DNA from: JAHBVY01 sp964415255
GTDB lineage: Bacteria; Myxococcota_A; Polyangia; Polyangiales; Polyangiaceae
Assembly: GCA_964415255.1 (NCBI GenBank)
Contig: CAYQAC010000001.1
Location: 42,391-106,390, forward strand
Length of the DNA stretch: 64,000 bases
Direction: 5' to 3'
Positions 58,988-64,000 of the stretch are shown piece after piece. The notes under the pieces were generated by a model. It saw only the letters and a list, made by a program, of their open reading frames with translations, ran no database searches and was not told the DNA's origin. The translations under genes and the position numbers were made by a program. Numbering within the stretch: the stretch's first letter is position 1; each line of letters opens with the position of its first letter.

Positions 58988-60298
58988 GTGAGTATCAACG
59001 CCACCTCCCGCCTGGAGCGCTCCAAGCAGCTCGAAATCGAGACGCTGGCGGTCGAGGTCATTGAAGGAGCGGACGCTGGCCTTCGTGTCGACGCCGACTC
59101 AGAAGAGCTCACGGTCGGCACCGCGGCCAACAACGACCTTGAGCTGACAGATCCGACCGTCTCCGGGTACCACCTGGAGCTCCGGCAAGGTGAAGACGGC
59201 ATTCACCTCACCGACCTCGGCTCCACCAACGGCACCTTCGTCGGTGGCGTGCGGCTGCGCCAAGGCGTGATCCCTCCGGGCACCACCCTCAAGCTGGGGC
59301 GCACGAGCCTCAAGGTGGTGGACGGCACCTCGGCGCTGGTGGAGGTCCACACCCAGAACCACCTCGGCGATCTGTTCGGGCAAAACGAGGCGATGCGCCG
59401 CGTGATGGCCAAGGTGCAGCGGGTGGCGCGCGCGCAGGTGCCGGTGCTGGTGATCGGCGAGTCGGGCACCGGCAAGGAGCTCGTGGCGCGCGCCCTGCAC
59501 GACGAGAGCGATCGGAGCCAAGGGCCCTTCGTCACCGTGGACTGCGGCGCGCTGGCGCCCAACCTGGTCGCGAGCGAGCTGTTCGGCCACGAGCGAGGCG
59601 CCTTCACGGGGGCTGAGCGGCAGCACATCGGCGCCTTCGAGCGCGCCAGTGGCGGCACGCTGTTCCTCGACGAAATCGGCGAGCTCCCGCTCGATCTGCA
59701 GCCGCAGCTCTTGGGCGCGCTGGAGCGGCGGCGCTTCACCCGCGTGGGCGGCCGTCAGGAGGTCAGCGTGGACGTGCGGGTGCTGTGCGCCACCAACCGC
59801 GACCTACGTGAAGAGGTCAACGTCGGTAGTTTCCGTATGGATTTGTACTACCGGGTGGGGGTGGTGGTGCTGAGGTTGCCCCCGCTGCGTGAGCGGCTCG
59901 ACGACCTGCCGCTGCTCATCGGGCACTTCCTGCGCGAGGCGGGCCACGTCGGGCGCACAGAAGAGGTGGCGCCTGAGCACGTGCTGAGCGAGCTGCGGCG
60001 CCACTCTTGGCCCGGCAACGTGCGCGAGCTACGTAACTGGGTGGAGGCGACGCTCGCCATGGGCGAGGCGCAGGAGCTGTTTGAGCACGACGAGGTGCGG
60101 TCCAACCCCGCGAGCTTCGACCGGGTGCTCGACCTACCCTACAAAGACGCGCGGGGCTTGGTGCTGCAAGACTTCGAGGCGCAGTACGTGCGCCACCTGT
60201 TCGAGAAGTCGCGGGGCAACGTCACCCACGCGGCGCGCAACGCCCGGATGGATCGCTCCTATTTGATCAAGCTGCTGCAGCGCCACGGCGTGAAGTAG
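58988..60298 (+). CDS. FHA-domain sigma-54-dependent activator
   Basis: 436 aa from GTG 58988. An N-terminal FHA domain (about 20-115; TVGTAANNDLELTDPTVSGYH, LTDLGSTNGTFVGG) binds phosphothreonine, linking it to Ser/Thr kinases such as the two encoded in this window. The AAA+ domain has GESGTGKE, GAFTGA, TLFLDEIGELP and the WPGNVRELRNW block; a Fis-type HTH ends the protein (NVTHAARNARMDRSYLIKLLQ). All motifs are intact. Its operon targets are unknown. Confidence 0.94.
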   Translation: MSINATSRLERSKQLEIETLAVEVIEGADAGLRVDADSEELTVGTAANNDLELTDPTVSGYHLELRQGEDGIHLTDLGSTNGTFVGGVRLRQGVIPPGTTLKLGRTSLKVVDGTSALVEVHTQNHLGDLFGQNEAMRRVMAKVQRVARAQVPVLVIGESGTGKELVARALHDESDRSQGPFVTVDCGALAPNLVASELFGHERGAFTGAERQHIGAFERASGGTLFLDEIGELPLDLQPQLLGALERRRFTRVGGRQEVSVDVRVLCATNRDLREEVNVGSFRMDLYYRVGVVVLRLPPLRERLDDLPLLIGHFLREAGHVGRTEEVAPEHVLSELRRHSWPGNVRELRNWVEATLAMGEAQELFEHDEVRSNPASFDRVLDLPYKDARGLVLQDFEAQYVRHLFEKSRGNVTHAARNARMDRSYLIKLLQRHGVK

Positions 60299-60914
60299 CT
60301 TCGCCCGCTGCGTGACGCAGGCACGCGGCGAGCGCGTGAGCTGTGCCCGGCTCAACAGCTGCGCCGACTATTTGCGTGCTCAGCACGTTCACGGTGCCGC
60401 GGAGCGCGATCCCAATGCTGTGCGTGGGGTGCGCTAGGCGCACGACGTGGAGCTTGTAGTGACGCGCGCTGACGGATACCTCGATGGTGCCGAAGTGGCC
60501 GCTCACGCTCGCGCCGAGCCCAAAGCGCTCATAGCCAAGCCACCCGCCGCCGGGAGGTGCACCGGGAGCGCCAGCCACCGCCTGCTCGAGCCAAGCCGCC
60601 ACTTGTGACGCCTCATCCGGCGTGAGCCGAATCGGCATCGCGCTCAAGTACGCGGGGCCACTCGCGGCAAGCTCAAGCCCGACCGCTGCCTGCGTGTCCG
60701 CCTGAACCGCGACCACCCGGAACGTCTGCTTCACGAGGGCCTTCGGGAGCGTCGGGAACTCCCCATAGGTGTGCACCACGCGGCCTTCCATCAGCCCGCC
60801 GCTGACGCTGCCGTAACGGAGCGGGTTCGAGGCGCTCCTGATGACGAAGAACAGGACGACCGCCCCGAGGCCTCCGATGACGAGCGTGACCGCGAGGAGT
60901 AACACCAAGGTCAT
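60267..60914 (-). CDS. Membrane-anchored protein of unknown function
   Basis: 215 aa with an N-terminal membrane helix (LVLLLAVTLVIGGLGAVVLFFVI) and a soluble domain (YGEFPTLPKALVKQTFRVVAV, GTIEVSVSARHYKLHVVRL). No family recognised. Its 3' end overlaps the convergent sigma-54 activator gene by 32 bp. Confidence 0.7.
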   Translation of the reverse strand: MTLVLLLAVTLVIGGLGAVVLFFVIRSASNPLRYGSVSGGLMEGRVVHTYGEFPTLPKALVKQTFRVVAVQADTQAAVGLELAASGPAYLSAMPIRLTPDEASQVAAWLEQAVAGAPGAPPGGGWLGYERFGLGASVSGHFGTIEVSVSARHYKLHVVRLAHPTHSIGIALRGTVNVLSTQIVGAAVEPGTAHALAACLRHAAGEATSRRGAAAA

Positions 60915-61020
60915 CGCCCTGACCTACCACGCTACCGGGGCCACTCTCCCCTAAACCCCGGACTGAATAGGCTGCATTGCAGGCGCGCTCGACCAACGAC
61001 TGGGCGCCGAGCAAGGGGGG

Positions 61021-61043
61021 CCTGGGGGTTGGGCACCGCGCTT
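61021..61043 (+). repeat. Dispersed G-run element
   Basis: CCTGGGGGTTGGGCACCGCG with no T-run, followed by CTTC. It lies in the 355-bp spacer upstream of the membrane protein gene, next to a tandem array; no gene is seen in the spacer. Confidence 0.75.
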
Positions 61044-61082
61044 CAAGGCGGCGTCAAGGCTCCCCCCACGTCAAGTCACGCC

Positions 61083-61249
61083 GCTCTACTCGGTGAGCGC
61101 CGGGGCAGAGCGCGCTTCACGCATGCTCTACTCTGTGAGCGCCGGGGCGCAGCGCGCTTCACGCCGCTCTACTCTGTGAGCGCCGGGCGCAGCGCGCTTC
61201 ACGCATGCTCTACTCTGTGGGCGCCGGGGCGCAGCGCGCTTCACGCGCC
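61083..61249. repeat. Four tandem ~41-bp repeats downstream of the MYXO-CTERM gene
   Basis: Units begin GCTCTACTC[G/T]GTG at 61083, 61125, 61166 and 61207, each with core GAGCGCCGGGGCGCAGCGCG and a CTTCACGC end. They end 21 bp before the stop codon of the minus-strand gene, in its 3' untranslated region. Confidence 0.9.
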
Positions 61250-61269
61250 GCGCCCCTTCATCAACGCGC

Positions 61270-63723
61270 TCAGGAGCGGCGGCGACGGCGCCACAGCGCG
61301 GTGAGCCCGAGAGCCCCCAACGCCAAGGCGAACGGCGCCTGCTTCGACTCCCCTGCGGGCACCGCGCAAGAGCAGCCCCCACCCTCAATGGAGAAGCCAG
61401 GGACGCCACCGGTCGCCGCAGCTCCCGCTGTGCCGCCCGAGGCTGCCGCGCCTGCGGTGCCACCGCTCGCCGCGGCTCCGCCGACACCACCGGCGCCTGC
61501 CAGCGAGCCGCCAGCGCCTGCCAGTGAGCCGCCAGCGCCTGCCAGTGAGCCGCCAGCGCCTGCCAGCGAACCGCCAGCACCCGCGATGCCGCCCGCACCA
61601 CCGATGCCACCAGCGCCTGCCAGCGAGCCGCCCACGCCGCCGCTGCCCGCGGCACCACCTGAGCCTGCGACGCCACCTGCGCCTGCGGTACCTGCGGTAC
61701 CTGCGGTACCTGCGGCACCCGCAGCACCTGCGGCACCGCCGGTCCCACCCGCGCCGCCTGTGCCGCCACAGGTGCCTGCGCCGGTTGGGCACTCGCACTC
61801 AAACGAAGTCAGGTTACATGACGGTTCACTGGCCGGGCAGTGCGCGTCCGTCAGGCACTCCACGCACACGACGGGGACGTGAGTCGTCGCGCAGTGAGGG
61901 TGCGACCGGGGGCAGTCTGCGTCCGTGTCACACTCAGCGATGTCCACGTCGGTCGGCTGGGAGCCAGGGTCCCCTGAGCCGTCCGTGGGCTGGGTGTCTT
62001 CAGGGGCGCCTTGATCGCCCTCGAAGGTGACGAAGGCCTGGTTCGAGAGCGTCCCCGTGGCGTCGTCGTTGACCCTCACGCGGAAGCGCACGCTGCTACG
62101 CTCGTTGATCGCGAGCCGGCCCCCGGTGGTGCCGTTGGCACCGGTACCGACACGAACGGTCACGGTGCGCGTGGCGGCGTCATACTCGCCCTGGTCGCTG
62201 TCCGCCGGGTCCGTCTTGGCTCCGGCGTTCGGCCCCGTCACCACCTCGATGGAGCCTGGGACGTAGGTGACGCCCACCGGGAGCACGTCAGACATCCGAA
62301 CGTTGATGGCGGCGTCATTGCCAGCGTTCCTGACATCGATGGTGTACTCGAGGATGTCGCCGCGGCGCACGTTGCCGCCGTTCAGGTCCGTCACCGTCTT
62401 GGTGGAGAACGTGAAGTCTGGCTTGTAGGTGGAGATCGAAGTGACGAAGGCGCCCAAGTAGTAGGTGTCCTGAGTGCTGGACGCGCGGATGTCAGCCGCC
62501 GTCTGGCCACGCGTGACGCGGCCCGTGATGTCGACGATGTCGAGATCGTAGCCGCCCATGCTTCGGAGGCCGCCGGTCAGCTGCGGCAAGTCGCCCACCA
62601 CGCTGACGGCGCTCCCCGCTGCGGTGCGTGAGCTGTTGAAGAAGTTCGTCAGCGTGCCCACCCCGTCGGTCAGGCGGTCCGCGTTGCCGAGCGGCGCGGT
62701 GCCGAACAGCAGCGAGTCGCCGTCGATCTCACCATCCCCCTCGTAAGCCACCACGCCCAGCTTGGCGTCGAAGCCTGCGTTGGGGACCAAGAAGCCGTCT
62801 AGCTGGGCGTTCGCCGGGTTGCCATTCGACACGAGGTGCAGCCCGTCGAACACCACCAGGTTCCGCGTGGGATGAGCGGGGTGACGGAAGAGCACCACCA
62901 GCGTCCAGGCCGCGAAGTTCACCTCATCGGTCTGGTTGCGAAAATCCGTCACGTTGAAGCCGCCGACTCGGTAGGCACCCGAGCCATGCGCGGCCACCAA
63001 GGCGGTCACGTCCGCCACCGACTGGTAGTAGTTGCCCTCCGTCAGGGTGCGGACGGCGGTCACCTCCTCCGAGAAGCCACCGGGGCGCTCGAACATCGCA
63101 GTGTCATCCGGCGCACCCTCCGCCACCCCGAGCCGCAGCAAAGGATGCGAGGCATCGACGAGCGTCTGCTGTCCTTCGATTTTCGCCACAGCCTGCCGCA
63201 GACGGTGCAGCGTGGCCGGCGCGCCGGCGGCCATGCTCCCTCTCCATTGTTCATGATATGNNNNNNNNNNGGGGCGCTCGAACATCGCGGTGTCATCCGG
63301 CGCACCCTTCGCCGCCCAGTAGAGCAGCGCGTGGGAGATGGCGGCGCCGTTCGGCACCTGGAGGATAGCCGTGCTGCGCGCGTTGGCTGGCGTGATGGCG
63401 GTGGACGCCGTGGCTGAGGTGGCGTTCGGATCCTGCGAACGCCAGAACACGTCAGGCCCACTGTCCTGTAGCGTGAGGAACCCAGTGATGCTCGAGCAGG
63501 TGCCCACGGTGCCGACCACTGGGTTCGGTGTCGCGGTACGGCAGTCGTAGCCGAGCGTGTTGCCGATCATCACGAAGTCCCCGCGTTGATCGACCTCGAG
63601 CCGCTTCTCAATCGGCGCCGCCGTAGCGGCCCCGGCGAGCAGCACCCCACCCAAGGTGGTCAGCGCGGTGAGTAACACCCCGCCGCGGACCACTGACCCT
63701 CTGAGCTTCATTTGCCTGTTCAT
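61270..63723 (-). CDS. MYXO-CTERM surface protein with DUF11 domain (interrupted by assembly gap)
   Basis: Starts at ATG 63723 after GGAGGAG; the ATGA overlaps the stop of the upstream OmpA-domain gene. Signal peptide GVLLTALTTLGGVLLAGAATAA, a secreted body (WTLVVLFRHPAHPTRNLVVFD), a DUF11-type repeat (ILEYTIDVRNAGNDAAINV, VRMSDVLPVGVTYVPGS), a Cys-rich segment, GGAGG repeats and a C-terminal sorting signal of the MYXO-CTERM kind: GGGCSCAVPAGES, a hydrophobic helix (FALALGALGLTAL) and WRRRRRS. Such proteins are exported to the outer surface. Codons around 63119-63270 are not part of the gene but of a faulty join (see next entry). Confidence 0.88.
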   Translation of the reverse strand: MNRQMKLRGSVVRGGVLLTALTTLGGVLLAGAATAAPIEKRLEVDQRGDFVMIGNTLGYDCRTATPNPVVGTVGTCSSITGFLTLQDSGPDVFWRSQDPNATSATASTAITPANARSTAILQVPNGAAISHALLYWAAKGAPDDTAMFERPXXXXYHEQWRGSMAAGAPATLHRLRQAVAKIEGQQTLVDASHPLLRLGVAEGAPDDTAMFERPGGFSEEVTAVRTLTEGNYYQSVADVTALVAAHGSGAYRVGGFNVTDFRNQTDEVNFAAWTLVVLFRHPAHPTRNLVVFDGLHLVSNGNPANAQLDGFLVPNAGFDAKLGVVAYEGDGEIDGDSLLFGTAPLGNADRLTDGVGTLTNFFNSSRTAAGSAVSVVGDLPQLTGGLRSMGGYDLDIVDITGRVTRGQTAADIRASSTQDTYYLGAFVTSISTYKPDFTFSTKTVTDLNGGNVRRGDILEYTIDVRNAGNDAAINVRMSDVLPVGVTYVPGSIEVVTGPNAGAKTDPADSDQGEYDAATRTVTVRVGTGANGTTGGRLAINERSSVRFRVRVNDDATGTLSNQAFVTFEGDQGAPEDTQPTDGSGDPGSQPTDVDIAECDTDADCPRSHPHCATTHVPVVCVECLTDAHCPASEPSCNLTSFECECPTGAGTCGGTGGAGGTGGAAGAAGAAGTAGTAGTAGAGGVAGSGGAAGSGGVGGSLAGAGGIGGAGGIAGAGGSLAGAGGSLAGAGGSLAGAGGSLAGAGGVGGAAASGGTAGAAASGGTAGAAATGGVPGFSIEGGGCSCAVPAGESKQAPFALALGALGLTALWRRRRRS
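63119..63270. other. Foreign-looking segment plus assembly gap inside the MYXO-CTERM gene
   Basis: The 37 bp at 63082-63118 recur with one mismatch at 63271-63307, right after the N run, so the gene is duplicated across the gap. The 142 bp between (63119-63260) fit neither copy. On the minus strand they read as the start of another gene from ATG 63234 (MAAGAPATLHRLRQAVAKIE), faintly like an ImuA-type protein of proteobacteria. Best explained as a chimeric contig end. Confidence 0.7.
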
Positions 63724-64000
63724 CGCTCCTCCACCTTCAGCTTGGAACCGGCCTTCACCTTGACGATGTGGAACTCCACGCGCCGGTTGTTCTGGCGACC
63801 CTCTTCCGTGTCGTTCGTGTCGATCGGCTTCTCCTGACCGAAGCCCTTCGAAGCCAAGCGGCTCTGAGCCACCCCGTTCTTCGCTAGCCAACGCACCACA
63901 GACGCTGCTCGGCGACCGCTCAGCGCCTTGTTGTAAGCAGCAGCGCCCTTCGAGTCCGTGTGACCCTCAATGCTGATCTGCTCAATGTCGGGGTTCTCCT
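63720..64000 (-). CDS. OmpA-family C-terminal domain (5' end outside window)
   Basis: Read from the right edge, the last 92 residues are a clear OmpA-like peptidoglycan-binding domain: NPDIEQISIEGHTDSKGAA, AYNKALSGRRAASVVRWL, SKGFGQEKPIDTNDT, GRQNNRRVEFHIVKV, with the diaminopimelate-binding Asp and Arg in their usual places. The stop codon overlaps the MYXO-CTERM gene start (ATGA), so both belong to one operon. The rest of the protein lies beyond the window. Confidence 0.93.
   Translation of the reverse strand, partial: ENPDIEQISIEGHTDSKGAAAYNKALSGRRAASVVRWLAKNGVAQSRLASKGFGQEKPIDTNDTEEGRQNNRRVEFHIVKVKAGSKLKVEER

Overview
The window is very GC-rich DNA, about 70 percent by eye, with strongly G/C-biased third codon positions. 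It looks like a myxobacterium or close relative (Myxococcota, perhaps Polyangia). The grounds are a C-terminal sorting signal of the MYXO-CTERM type, two Hanks-type Ser/Thr kinases, FHA- and GAF-type sigma-54 activators, several lipoproteins with Gly-Gly-Ala-Gly-Gly stretches, a thrombospondin-type-3/OmpA protein and an SspB-type ClpXP adaptor. Two runs of ten N show that this is a draft scaffold, and both gaps lie in sequence that looks mis-joined.

Layout. 0-11 kb: a sigma-54 activator open at the left edge, an orphan Dam-like methylase behind an array of 15/18-bp repeats, a zinc-ribbon Ser/Thr kinase, a VanW protein, a cyclopropane-fatty-acid-synthase-like methyltransferase, and a small SH3-domain gene pair. 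11-18.5 kb, minus strand: a four-gene, 4-nt-overlap operon (ABC ATPase, ABC permease, GldG-like protein, DUF4340 protein), with lolA and ruvC upstream. 18.7-27 kb: a CrtI-like oxidoreductase, a glycosyltransferase, a YhbY protein, oligoribonuclease, a GlcD-like flavoprotein, an SDR with a low-complexity insert, a frameshifted small gene, a lipoprotein and tRNA-Ser(GCT). 27-32 kb: SppA and a zinc-ribbon/TPR protein beside the first gap. 32-41.9 kb: mostly secreted or surface proteins, plus an SspB adaptor with a histone-H1-like tail and an exported amidohydrolase. 42-48 kb: SixA, a lipoprotein, a CreBC-like two-component pair and UppS. 48-56.3 kb: a second Ser/Thr kinase with a FecR-type protein, divergent from an OmpA/TSP3 protein and a class III adenylate cyclase. 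56.4-58.9 kb: a small accessory patch with a CdiA-CT-like nuclease toxin, its likely immunity protein, a truncated Mu-like I protein and gene fragments. 59-64 kb: an FHA sigma-54 activator, a membrane protein, a MYXO-CTERM protein broken by the second gap, and the 3' end of an OmpA-domain gene.

The most unusual feature is the repeat content. (1) An AT-armed palindrome, TTTCC-N4-GGAAA, occurs at least 15 times with at most one mismatch, almost always inside genes and usually in one codon phase. (2) A dispersed element, (T)n(G)nTTGGGCACCGCGCTA, has variable T and G run lengths and lies mostly between genes. (3) Short GTCAG...CTGAC inverted repeats sit at gene ends and inside low-complexity protein linkers. 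(4) Local tandem duplications sit at or just after stop codons. The function of all of these is inference. The existence of the repeats is read directly from the sequence.
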